Source: Ruminococcaceae bacterium UBA2656 (GTDB lineage Bacteria > Bacillota > Clostridia > Oscillospirales > Acutalibacteraceae). Taken from it: DNA of 6,011 nt. Location of the stretch: contig DENA01000013.1 of assembly GCA_002359465.1 (NCBI GenBank), forward strand, positions 120,764-126,774, read 5' to 3'. The notes under the pieces were generated by a model. The model was not told where the DNA came from. It saw nothing but the letters and a program-made list of their open reading frames with translations, and searched no databases. Shown in pieces: positions 1 through 5,293 of this stretch (position 1 is its first letter; each line of letters begins with the position of its first letter). The position numbers and the translations under genes are program-made.

Positions 1-50
1 AATTATAGCAATTACAAAAATTCATTCCGCTGCATTTTTGGAATTGCCAT
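1..50. repeat. Palindromic MITE-like element, copy 1 (centre-deleted)
   Basis: An imperfect inverted repeat. The left arm ATAGCAATTACAAAAA (5-20) matches the reverse complement of the right arm at 35-50 at 14 of 16 positions, around a 14-base centre (21-34). The stretch 21-50 matches 828-857 at 27 of 30 positions, so this is the same family as copy 2. It lacks the GC-rich central hairpin of copy 2 and looks like a derivative in which one half was lost. The left end is flanked by TA but the right end by TG, so no clean target duplication is seen. It lies just beyond the terminator of the HD-domain gene and codes for nothing. The element may be cut by the window edge. Confidence 0.6.
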
Positions 51-53
51 GTT

Positions 54-90
54 AAAAAACAAAAAGCGCCGGGGAAAGTTCTCCCGGCGC
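54..90 (-). terminator. Rho-independent terminator of the HD-domain gene
   Basis: Read on the minus strand, an 8-bp perfect GC stem (GCGCCGGG, 66-73, with CCCGGCGC, 83-90), extended by one G-U pair, is followed by a T-rich tract TTTTTGTTTTTT (65-54). It lies 35 nt after the stop codon of the HD-domain gene. On the plus strand the hairpin has no T tract, so it works in one direction only. Confidence 0.9.
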
Positions 91-124
91 ACGAAAGGCG
101 ATGCGAATGATTGTAAAATACAGA

Positions 125-712
125 CTATTTCCCATGTATGGAGGAGGTTCCTTTTTCACAGAGATAGGTGCTTTCCAGATCTGCAAGATGTAATTTAACG
201 GCAATCGGATATTTTTGCCATGCGACGCCGATGGAAAAGCTGCCGCCCCGTACGGATTCATCGAAACCGCCCATGTGCCATCGGATGGCAATCGCCTCGC
301 TGGTTTTCAGGCGCATAAAGCGTTCAATCAAAAAGACTGATTTTTCGCCGTGTCCGTAAGGGTAACTGTCCTCTATCGAGTAATAGGGGCGTTTCTCCCA
401 CGCGCCGGTTTCTTCGTTCTTCACATTGCGGGTGCCCTCTTTATAAAACTGCGCTTTGCATACATCATGCAGAAGCCCGCAAATGGCAAAACTTTCTTCA
501 TTGTCCGTTTCCGCATTGAAATGTTTACCCATCATCACATGGTAGACGCTGACGCTGTGCTGGACAAGCCCTCCGAGGCAGGCACAGTGAAATTTCGTGC
601 TGGCAGGCGCGGTAAAGAAATCGGTGGTTTTCAGCCATTCCAGCAGCTCCGCGCTGCCGGCACGCGTTATTTTGGATTGATATATTTCTTCAAAGTCTTC
701 CTTGTAGCCCAT
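125..712 (-). CDS. HD-domain phosphohydrolase family protein
   Basis: A 195-residue predicted cytosolic protein of the HD superfamily, a group of metal-dependent phosphohydrolases. The motifs appear in the expected order: H42 and H52 in the GGLVQHS segment, the namesake H82-D83 in LLHDVCK, H121 in GHGEKS, H146 in RWHMGG, and D178 in the HLADLES segment as a likely last metal ligand. No other domain, signal peptide or membrane segment is visible. The substrate cannot be deduced; relatives act on nucleotides or other phosphoesters. I chose the start at 712 because GGGGG (721-725) sits 8 nt upstream, whereas the ATG at 727 has no ribosome binding site. The gene is alone between two MITE-like elements, with its own candidate promoter and terminator, so it is probably monocistronic. 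All catalytic residues look intact. Confidence 0.85.
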   Translation of the reverse strand: MGYKEDFEEIYQSKITRAGSAELLEWLKTTDFFTAPASTKFHCACLGGLVQHSVSVYHVMMGKHFNAETDNEESFAICGLLHDVCKAQFYKEGTRNVKNEETGAWEKRPYYSIEDSYPYGHGEKSVFLIERFMRLKTSEAIAIRWHMGGFDESVRGGSFSIGVAWQKYPIAVKLHLADLESTYLCEKGTSSIHGK

Positions 713-720
713 TATGAATG

Positions 721-725
721 CCCCC
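721..725 (-). promoter_or_regulatory. Shine-Dalgarno that sets the HD-domain gene start
   Basis: On the minus strand GGGGG precedes the ATG at 712 by 8 nt. It lies inside the first codons of the alternative, longer reading from the ATG at 727, which itself has no purine-rich site upstream. This favours the 195-residue over the 200-residue product. Confidence 0.5.
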
Positions 726-770
726 ATCTATGCTGTTATAACAACTCCAATCAAACCGTAAAATCCGCTT

Positions 771-857
771 ATGGCAATTTCAAAGCGGATGTTGTCTCCC
801 CCGCCTAAGGCGGGGGAGACAACAAAATTCATTCCACTGCATTTTTGTAATTGCTAT
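771..857. repeat. Palindromic MITE-like element, copy 2
   Basis: The ends are inverted: ATGGCAATTTCAAA (771-784) against the right end at 842-857, whose reverse complement is ATAGCAATTACAAAAA. The middle is a perfect 16-bp hairpin (790-824). The right half is complete. The left half aligns to its mirror image if about 6 and 8 bases were lost on either side of GCGGA (785-789). TA dinucleotides flank the element if its ends are taken as 772 and 856, as expected for MITEs moved by IS630/Tc1-type transposases, but two bases are weak evidence. It has no coding capacity and lies in the predicted 5' leader of the HD-domain gene. Confidence 0.6.
790..824. repeat. Perfect 16-bp hairpin with TAA loop
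   Basis: TGTTGTCTCCCCCGCC (790-805), loop TAA (806-808), then its exact reverse complement (809-824). Neither strand shows a T tract after it, so it is not a standard terminator. It forms the core of the MITE-like element and would be a very stable structure in a transcript reading into the HD-domain gene. Confidence 0.85.
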
Positions 858-896
858 AATTTCTGAATGTCACAATAATTGGAAATGTGTGAACTT

Positions 897-925
897 ATTA
901 TATCATAGAAACAGTGGCATTTACA
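897..925 (-). promoter_or_regulatory. Candidate sigma-A promoter for the HD-domain gene
   Basis: On the minus strand a perfect -10 TATAAT (902-897) is preceded directly by TGA, giving an extended TGnTATAAT element. A weak -35 TGTAAA (925-920) lies 17 bp upstream. Transcription would start near 890, giving a leader of about 178 nt that contains the hairpin element. It lies just after the hydrogenase stop codon, where no terminator is visible, so read-through from the hydrogenase is also possible. Confidence 0.5.
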
Positions 926-942
926 GTCATAAATCAAACTTC

Positions 943-2193
943 TCAAAATTTGCGGGTAAAGATATCGCTGTGCTCAATCAGGCTCTCCACCGTATCAAAT
1001 CCGAGCCGATGCAGAAGCTCAATCACATATGGATTGTCAATCGGGGTCTGATACGCAGCCTCCTCGCCGTACTGGTTTACATTTTCGCGGCCTTCCTCGC
1101 GGGGGATCAGCGCTTTCGGCCCGCCGACGCATCCGCCGACACATCCCATTCCCTCGAGAAAGTTCGCGTCGATTTTACCTGCCAGCAAATCATTGATCAT
1201 TGCCTTGCAGGCGGGAACTCCGTCGGCCTGATGGGCGCGGACGGTAATTTTACGGTCCGGGCTGAGCCGTTTGGAAGTCCTTTGGACCGCCTCGCTCACG
1301 CCGCCGCTTCTGGCGTAAATCCTGCCGGCACGCGAAGAGTGGTCGCGTTCGTCTTCCGGCAGCCCGGCAAGATCTAATTTTGCAAATTCAAAGACATCCT
1401 GCATCTCCTGAAAAGTCAGAACGAAATCCGTGGAGGCGGAAACATCCGGTTCACGCGCTTCGGCTTTTTTTGCAATACAGGGCCCAATGAAAACGGTCAG
1501 CGCCTCGGGATGAAGGCTTTTAATCGCGCGCCCGCAGGCAACCATGGGAGAAACCGCCCCGGGAACATGCGGCATCAGCTCGTGATATACTTTGCGGATC
1601 ATGGCAATCCACATGGGGCAGCAGCAGCTTGTAAGCTGAAAATCGGTTTCCTTTACAATATTTTTGTTGAACTCGAGTGCTTCCTTCAGCGTGAGGATAT
1701 CCGCAAAAAGAGCTACCTCCACCATGCCGGCAAAGCCAAGCTGTTTAAACGCAGTGCGAAGTTTCCCCGGAGTAACATCCTTGCTGAACTGGCTGATAAA
1801 GGCCGGAGCGATCATTGCGTAAACCGGCGCTTTTGCGTCGTGTACGGCGGCAAGGGCGGGAAGAATGTCGCGGCTGGCCGTCAGCTTTTTCGCCTGACAG
1901 CTGTCGATGCATGCGGAGCAGCCGACACACAGATCCTTATTGATTTCCACATTGCCCTTTTCATCCCTGTACAGCGCGTCAAAAAGACATTTCCCTTCGC
2001 AGGCCGCCTGCGAACTGTCGGAGCAGGTACACTCGCCAATACGGATTACAGGCGCGTATTGTTCCGGATTTAATAAGCAGTCCAGATGGTGAGGATCAAA
2101 CTCCTCTTCCCTGATTTTTTCGAGCTCCTGGGGTGCTTTGTTTTCTACAGAAGCTTTTACCAGCCTGTCGTATAATTCATTAAAAGTAGTCAT
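943..2193 (-). CDS. Compact [FeFe]-hydrogenase (group B-like) with TSCCCP motif
   Basis: A 416-residue protein predicted to interconvert protons and H2 using reduced ferredoxin or a similar carrier; it has no signal peptide. The N-terminal part carries two cysteine sets: C55, C57, C65, C69, then a ferredoxin-type CxxCxxCxxxC at C89, C92, C95, C99. Each probably binds a [4Fe-4S] cluster. The H-cluster domain has L1 TSCCCPMW (188-195), L2 GPCIAKK (237-243) and L3 EGMGCVGGCVGG (347-358). The expected H-cluster ligands are C192, C239, C351 and C355, and C191 is the likely proton-relay cysteine. The extra C190 in L1 is a feature known from group B enzymes and from the oxygen-tolerant CbA5H. There is no NADH- or [2Fe-2S]-binding extension and no PAS domain. 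The start is supported by AGGAAGG 7 nt upstream of the ATG. Maturases HydE, HydF and HydG are not in the window. The subgroup call is from memory of motifs, not from a tree. Confidence 0.9.
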   Translation of the reverse strand: MTTFNELYDRLVKASVENKAPQELEKIREEEFDPHHLDCLLNPEQYAPVIRIGECTCSDSSQAACEGKCLFDALYRDEKGNVEINKDLCVGCSACIDSCQAKKLTASRDILPALAAVHDAKAPVYAMIAPAFISQFSKDVTPGKLRTAFKQLGFAGMVEVALFADILTLKEALEFNKNIVKETDFQLTSCCCPMWIAMIRKVYHELMPHVPGAVSPMVACGRAIKSLHPEALTVFIGPCIAKKAEAREPDVSASTDFVLTFQEMQDVFEFAKLDLAGLPEDERDHSSRAGRIYARSGGVSEAVQRTSKRLSPDRKITVRAHQADGVPACKAMINDLLAGKIDANFLEGMGCVGGCVGGPKALIPREEGRENVNQYGEEAAYQTPIDNPYVIELLHRLGFDTVESLIEHSDIFTRKF

Positions 2194-2277
2194 GTTTTTC
2201 CCTTCCTGTCTTGATTTAGTGTGTCCTCAAGATAAAGTTTCAGTCACTCATCTCTTTTTGTAGTTCCTTCCGGCAAA

Positions 2278-2306
2278 ATCATAACACATAGCGGTTTTTT
2301 TGAAAA
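2278..2306 (-). promoter_or_regulatory. Candidate sigma-A promoter of the hydrogenase gene
   Basis: On the minus strand -35 TTTTCA (2306-2301) and -10 TATGAT (2283-2278) are separated by 17 bp. The predicted start near 2271 gives a leader of about 78 nt. Four of six -35 bases and five of six -10 bases match consensus. Confidence 0.5.
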
Positions 2307-2310
2307 GAGA

Positions 2311-2326
2311 TATAAAAGCTTTTATA
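2311..2326. promoter_or_regulatory. Perfect 16-bp AT-rich palindrome between divergent promoters
   Basis: TATAAAAGCTTTTATA reads the same on both strands. It lies directly upstream of the candidate hydrogenase -35 and 22 bp from the chemoreceptor -35. A dimeric regulator could bind here, but no known operator consensus (for example the redox regulator Rex) is recognised, and palindromes of AT-rich sequence also arise by chance. Confidence 0.35.
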
Positions 2327-2348
2327 CATTATTTTCCAGTAAATTTAA

Positions 2349-2376
2349 CTAATTATTTTCATCCATCCTCCGATAT
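2349..2376 (+). promoter_or_regulatory. Sigma-D (sigma-28)-type promoter of the chemoreceptor gene
   Basis: The -10 box TCCGATAT (2369-2376) matches the flagellar sigma consensus GCCGATAT at seven of eight positions. A -35 box CTAAT (2349-2353) against consensus (C)TAAA lies 15 bp upstream, the standard spacing. Sigma-D control of chemoreceptors is established in Bacillus and common in motile Clostridia. Transcription would begin near 2383, about 220 nt before the gene. Confidence 0.6.
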
Positions 2377-2382
2377 AAGATT

Positions 2383-2603
2383 TACAAATATTTCAGCAGT
2401 GATGAAGCAACAGATTGGAGGTGTGAAATAAAAAATTGATTGAGAAATCAGAGAAGTCCCGTCTGCCTCCGGTCGCATTCAGAAGATCTATTCAGCCGAG
2501 TGTATGGTGTGCTCGCAGAGTATGGATGCAAACCAGCTTTCCTCCGACTTCTGAATTCAGGTAACGCTGCAAAGAGATATGGAAATCATAAGGAGGACAA
2601 AAA
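2383..2603 (+). promoter_or_regulatory. Long structured 5' leader of the chemoreceptor mRNA, possible riboregulator
   Basis: The leader can form a 9-bp helix between 2413-2421 and 2466-2474 (two G-U pairs) enclosing a 6-bp hairpin with a GAGA tetraloop (2436-2451). A second, perfect 9-bp helix joins 2477-2485 to 2548-2556. TCCTCC (2540-2545) is exactly complementary to GGAGGA (2592-2597), which covers most of the Shine-Dalgarno AGGAGG (2591-2596) 7 nt before the ATG. The ribosome site could therefore be masked or freed by refolding. I tried to fit both cyclic-di-GMP riboswitch classes, which often precede such genes, and found no match. Coding capacity of this stretch appears to be nil. Confidence 0.4.
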
Positions 2604-4364
2604 ATGATTAAAAACATGAAAATCGGTAAAATCCTGATGCTTGCTTTTTTAATGGTAGCGCTTATCTCCAGTATCGCCGGAGTTGTCGGATTGTTGGTTA
2701 TGATGAATATAAGCGCAAACTACAATGCCGCCCTGACAAATTACGGCTTTGCACAGGGAGATGTGGGGCGATTAAGCGCAGAATTCAATAACAGCCGCGC
2801 GATTATCCGCGACATTATTATTTACACGGATGAAGACAGCATCAAAAAAACCGCCGAAAAGCTGGATACATCCTTGGCAAACGTGGATAAGGATCTGGCA
2901 AGCGTACAGAAAACGATACAGAATGGCACGGAAAAAGGCTATTATGACACGATTACTGAAAATATGACTGCTTATAAAGCCTTAAAAGACCGTGTTGTCA
3001 CACTCGCGAAGGAAAATAAAAACGCGGACGCCCAGACACTGCTGATATCGGAAGGGAGTTCCGTTCTGGAAAAAATAAGCTCTTCCATCGACGCATTGCT
3101 GAATGCTAAAACGACAGCGGGCAATGAAATATCCGCAAATCTTTCCAGGCAGAAAAGCTTTGCCATGTTCGCCATGATCGCCGTCATCGCCATTGCTTTC
3201 CTTATTTCTCTCCTTATCGCCATAAAAATTTCGAGAGACATCAGCAAACCGGTGAAGGAAATGTCTGAGGCCGCCAAAAGAATGGCGGAGGGCGACCTAA
3301 ACGTGGAAATCGACTTCCACTCTAAAAATGAAATTGGCGAACTCGGAGAAGCTTTTTCAAAATCGACCGCATCCATAAGAGCTTATATAGCGGATATCAC
3401 CAAAAATCTGGGCGAAGTGGAACACGGCAATCTAAACGTAACTACCGAGCTGGATTATATAGGCGACTATGTGGATTTAAAGAATTCCTTTTTTGGAATC
3501 CTTGCTTTTTTAAACGACACCATGACTCAGATCAATCAGGCTGCGGAACAGGTCGCAACTGGCTCCACGCAGGTGTCCGACGGCGCACAGTCGCTTGCGC
3601 AGGGCGCAACCGAGCAGGCCAGCTCCATTGAAGAACTTTCCGCTTCCATCACTGAAATTTCAGCGCAGGTAAAGGACAACGCATCCAATGCCGTGAATGC
3701 GAGCAAAAATGTCCTTCTGGTCAGTTCCGAAATAGATACCAGCAACCGACATATGGAGGAAATGCTCAGCGCAATGACGCAGATCAATGATTCTTCCAGC
3801 CAGATTGGAAAAATCATTAAAACAATTGAAGATATTGCTTTCCAGACAAATATTCTTGCTCTGAACGCGGCTGTGGAAGCGGCGCGGGCGGGAACCGCGG
3901 GAAAAGGCTTTGCCGTGGTCGCAGACGAAGTCAGAAATCTGGCAAGCAAAAGCGCGGAAGCGGCCAAGAACACCACTTCATTAATCGAGAACTCAATGAA
4001 GCAGGTGGAAAGCGGTGCAAAAATTGCCGACGAAACCGCTAAGTCGCTTCTCCGTGTAGTTGAAAGCGCAAATGTTGTTACGGAAAACGTGGAACATATT
4101 TCAAAAGCATCCGCTGCACAGTCGGATGCCATTGAGCAGGTCACATTAGGGGTAGATCAGATTTCAAGCGTAATCCAAACCAACTCCGCTACGGCCGAAG
4201 AAAGCGCCGCCGCAAGCGAAGAGCTTTCCGGACAGGCCCAGACAATGAAAGCGCTGGTGGCAAAGTTCAGACTGAAGGAGCAAGGGTATCAAAGTCAGGC
4301 CGATCTTCCGGCGTTCATGGAAGAAAAACAGCCGGAGCTGTATTCGGCGGGCGGAAAATACTGA
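2604..4364 (+). CDS. Methyl-accepting chemotaxis protein (transmembrane, 36H-like)
   Basis: A 586-residue membrane chemoreceptor that controls the CheA kinase through CheW. Order of parts: short cytosolic start, TM1 (about 11-34), extracytoplasmic mostly helical sensor of about 150 residues (35-184, four-helix-bundle-like), TM2 (186-208), HAMP (209-261), a second HAMP-like segment (262-310, around [10 protein letters not shown]), then the coiled-coil signalling domain (311-556). The kinase-contact hairpin tip is at 411-430 ([20 protein letters not shown]). Candidate methylation sites lie near 336-344 (TEQASSIEE) and 531-541. From memory the spacing to the tip matches E. coli Tsr without gaps, placing it in the 36H class. 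No CheR/CheB-docking pentapeptide ends the protein. The ligand is unknown. AGGAGG 7 nt upstream supports the start. The gene is monocistronic, between a sigma-D-type promoter and a terminator. Confidence 0.95.
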   Translation: MIKNMKIGKILMLAFLMVALISSIAGVVGLLVMMNISANYNAALTNYGFAQGDVGRLSAEFNNSRAIIRDIIIYTDEDSIKKTAEKLDTSLANVDKDLASVQKTIQNGTEKGYYDTITENMTAYKALKDRVVTLAKENKNADAQTLLISEGSSVLEKISSSIDALLNAKTTAGNEISANLSRQKSFAMFAMIAVIAIAFLISLLIAIKISRDISKPVKEMSEAAKRMAEGDLNVEIDFHSKNEIGELGEAFSKSTASIRAYIADITKNLGEVEHGNLNVTTELDYIGDYVDLKNSFFGILAFLNDTMTQINQAAEQVATGSTQVSDGAQSLAQGATEQASSIEELSASITEISAQVKDNASNAVNASKNVLLVSSEIDTSNRHMEEMLSAMTQINDSSSQIGKIIKTIEDIAFQTNILALNAAVEAARAGTAGKGFAVVADEVRNLASKSAEAAKNTTSLIENSMKQVESGAKIADETAKSLLRVVESANVVTENVEHISKASAAQSDAIEQVTLGVDQISSVIQTNSATAEESAAASEELSGQAQTMKALVAKFRLKEQGYQSQADLPAFMEEKQPELYSAGGKY

Positions 4365-4374
4365 CAGCAAACTT

Positions 4375-4423
4375 AAAATCCCCCTGCTTACATGACTGAA
4401 AACATGCAAGCAGGGGGATTTTT
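4375..4423 (+). terminator. Strong rho-independent terminator of the chemoreceptor gene
   Basis: A perfect 15-bp stem AAAATCCCCCTGCTT (4375-4389) with its complement (4408-4422) continues, after one mismatch, with CATG/CATG around an 8-nt loop. It ends in five Ts (4419-4423), 10 nt after the stop codon. The A run on the 5' side means it may also stop transcription coming from the opposite strand. Confidence 0.93.
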
Positions 4424-4473
4424 GTCGCGTGTCATTTGCCTAATCCGGATGCAGGTTTTTAGAGCGGACAGAA

Positions 4474-4503
4474 ACAAAAACGCTCCCCACATTGTGAGGA
4501 GCG
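4474..4503 (-). terminator. Rho-independent terminator of the tRNA-Thr gene
   Basis: On the minus strand CGCTCC/GGAGCG (4503-4498 with 4486-4481) forms a stem, extended inward by CAC/GTG after one mismatch, and followed by TTTTTGTTTC (4480-4471). It lies 27 nt after the encoded CCA. It faces the chemoreceptor terminator, so the two converging units are insulated. The bases between the two terminators (4424-4473) show nothing else. Confidence 0.85.
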
Positions 4504-4530
4504 CGAGTTGTCCGCAGGCTCAGCCTGTGC

Positions 4531-4605
4531 TGGAGCTACTGGTCAGAATCGAACTGACAACCTGCTCATTACGAATGAGCTGCTCTACCATTGAGCCACA
4601 GTAGC
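4531..4605 (-). tRNA. tRNA-Thr, anticodon CGU
   Basis: A complete 75-nt cloverleaf on the minus strand. The acceptor stem GCTACTG pairs with CAGTAGC over 7 bp. The D arm is GCTC-AATGGTA-GAGC. The anticodon arm is GCTCA-TTCGTAA-TGAGC with CGT at positions 34-36 (complement of 4571-4573), reading the threonine codon ACG. The variable loop is AGGTT, and the T arm is GTCAG-TTCGATT-CTGAC. The discriminator base is T, and the 3' CCA is encoded (4533-4531). The bases G35, U36 and the G1-C72 and C2-G71 pairs agree with threonine identity. It stands alone rather than in a tRNA cluster, with its own promoter and terminator. Confidence 0.97.
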
Positions 4606-4678
4606 ATCAATGACATATAGACTGTCTAATTTGGAAATACTATCTTCCGGAGGAACATACCGTACAGCTAACTTAGAT

Positions 4679-4707
4679 ATTATACAAAATCAAAATGCGA
4701 ACGTCAA
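4679..4707 (-). promoter_or_regulatory. Near-consensus sigma-A promoter of tRNA-Thr
   Basis: On the minus strand -35 TTGACG (4707-4702) and a perfect -10 TATAAT (4684-4679) are 17 bp apart. Transcription would begin near 4672, leaving a 5' leader of about 67 nt for RNase P removal. The strength of the match fits a stable-RNA gene. Confidence 0.85.
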
Positions 4708-4746
4708 GGGCTAATGCAATTATTTTCTGCTTTCCCGATTATTTTT

Positions 4747-4798
4747 ACGTGAATAAACATCACGTTATTATCGTGACACCCTCATATAATTATATAAT
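4747..4798 (+). promoter_or_regulatory. Promoter and candidate operator of the XRE regulator gene
   Basis: Three half-sites alternate in orientation at equal distance: CGTGA (4748-4752), TCACG (4760-4764), CGTGA (4772-4776), each pair separated by exactly 7 nt. They form two overlapping inverted repeats whose centres are 12 bp apart. Two TATAAT boxes follow (4785-4790 and 4793-4798). The -35 region of either would overlap the second or third half-site, with no good TTGACA match. This arrangement suits a repressor that blocks the promoter, and autoregulation by the downstream XRE protein is the simplest guess. Confidence 0.5.
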
Positions 4799-4833
4799 TT
4801 TGATTAATACAGGCTAACGGACACTTCTGCATA

Positions 4834-4840
4834 AAGGTGG
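4834..4840 (+). promoter_or_regulatory. Shine-Dalgarno positioned for an ATT start
   Basis: AAGGTGG ends 8 nt before the ATT at 4849 and 11 nt before the ATT at 4852. Nearby GTG triplets (4837, 4842) are too close to it and run into stops within two to four codons. An in-frame TGA at 4843-4845 prevents any longer reading of the regulator gene. Confidence 0.55.
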
Positions 4841-4848
4841 TGTGACCT

Positions 4849-5238
4849 ATTATTGAAAAGATTCATATAAACGAAAGGCTTCGTGAACTTCGTGTAAAAA
4901 GCGGCTACACGCAGGTTCAAATTGCAAAGATATTAAATATTGACCGCTCAACCTATTCCTACTATGAAATTGGGAAAACAACACCTGATATTACCGTATT
5001 AATGACCCTGGCCAAGGTTTTCAACATTGCAATAAATGATTTACTTGCCGATGAAGGGACACCGGAAGCAGTAGCGGACGGCGGAATAAAGTCCAATTTT
5101 ATTTATAATAAAAAGAATACAAGCCATATCTACGAGCTCTCAAGCAACGAAAAAATCCTTGTCGGCATCTTTCGCTCCTGCAGCCCGGAAGAGCAGGAGG
5201 AAATATTAAACAATCTGAAAGATGTCATAAAAAGATGA
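4849..5238 (+). CDS. XRE-family helix-turn-helix regulator, apparent ATT start
   Basis: A predicted DNA-binding regulator of about 129 residues. Residues 8-66 form a complete HTH_3/Cro-C1 domain: INERLRELRVKSGYTQVQIA, then LNIDRSTYSYYEIGKTTP with the recognition helix near 32-41, closing with LAKVFNIAINDLL. A linker (67-97) leads to an amphipathic C-terminal helical region (about 98-129, SSNEKILVGIFRSCSPEEQE), probably for dimerisation. The oddity is the start: between the in-frame TGA at 4843 and the ATG at 5002, which lies inside the HTH fold as residue 52, there is no ATG, GTG or TTG. ATT at 4849 (or 4852) is well spaced from AAGGTGG. Alternatives are a one-base frameshift after the GTG at 4842, a start-codon mutation, or a sequencing error. 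Starting at 5002 would destroy the domain. The stop precedes a promoter and terminator shared with the DUF4364 leader. Confidence 0.8.
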   Translation: MIEKIHINERLRELRVKSGYTQVQIAKILNIDRSTYSYYEIGKTTPDITVLMTLAKVFNIAINDLLADEGTPEAVADGGIKSNFIYNKKNTSHIYELSSNEKILVGIFRSCSPEEQEEILNNLKDVIKR

Positions 5239-5250
5239 TTGGAAACCAAC

Positions 5251-5287
5251 AATCCGGATTGAAAGAATTTCCGTTGTGTGGTAGAAT
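5251..5287 (+). promoter_or_regulatory. Strong sigma-A promoter with overlapping palindrome
   Basis: -35 TTGAAA (5259-5264), a 17-bp spacer, and an extended -10 TGG-TAGAAT (5279-5287). The predicted start is near 5294. The 10-bp palindrome AATCCGGATT (5251-5260) overlaps the first bases of the -35 and could be an operator. Confidence 0.7.
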
Positions 5288-5293
5288 AATAAT

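Noticed and set aside
350..808. Plus-strand open frame of 152 codons opposite the HD-domain gene
   Set aside because: The opposite strand encodes intact HD motifs. This frame runs through the GC-rich hairpin of the repeat and has no domain.
870..892. TCACA-N13-TGTGA inverted repeat near the HD-gene start site
   Set aside because: The orientation and spacing do not match CRP/FNR or Rex operators, and five-base arms at this distance are easily due to chance.
889..2073. Plus-strand open frames of 162 and 187 codons opposite the hydrogenase
   Set aside because: They are antisense shadows of a gene with unambiguous H-cluster motifs. Their translations show no recognisable domain and they lack convincing ribosome sites.
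2391..2603. Cyclic-di-GMP riboswitch (class I or II)
   Set aside because: GTGATGAAG near 2399 and GCAAACC near 2528 recall parts of the two classes, but the conserved cores (GACGCAAAGC with CGG, or the GCAACCGACC end) are absent.
2440..2607. A 55-codon frame in the chemoreceptor leader from TTG 2440, ending in an ATGA overlap with the receptor start
   Set aside because: The overlap is tempting, but neither the TTG nor the internal GTG (2500) has a well-spaced ribosome site, and the region is better explained by RNA structure. Only ribosome profiling could revive it.
3536..4144. Minus-strand open frame of 202 codons inside the chemoreceptor gene
   Set aside because: It is an antisense shadow rich in Ser, Ala and Ile, produced by the repetitive coiled-coil coding sequence, with no independent start signal.
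4442..4450. AATCCGGAT, matching nine bases of the palindrome at 5251-5260
   Set aside because: It lies between two facing terminators with no promoter nearby. A single nine-base match is not sufficient evidence of an operator pair.
4392..4604. Plus-strand 70-codon open frame
   Set aside because: It crosses the terminator loop and the complement of tRNA-Thr. Its C-terminal residues are simply the antisense tRNA sequence.
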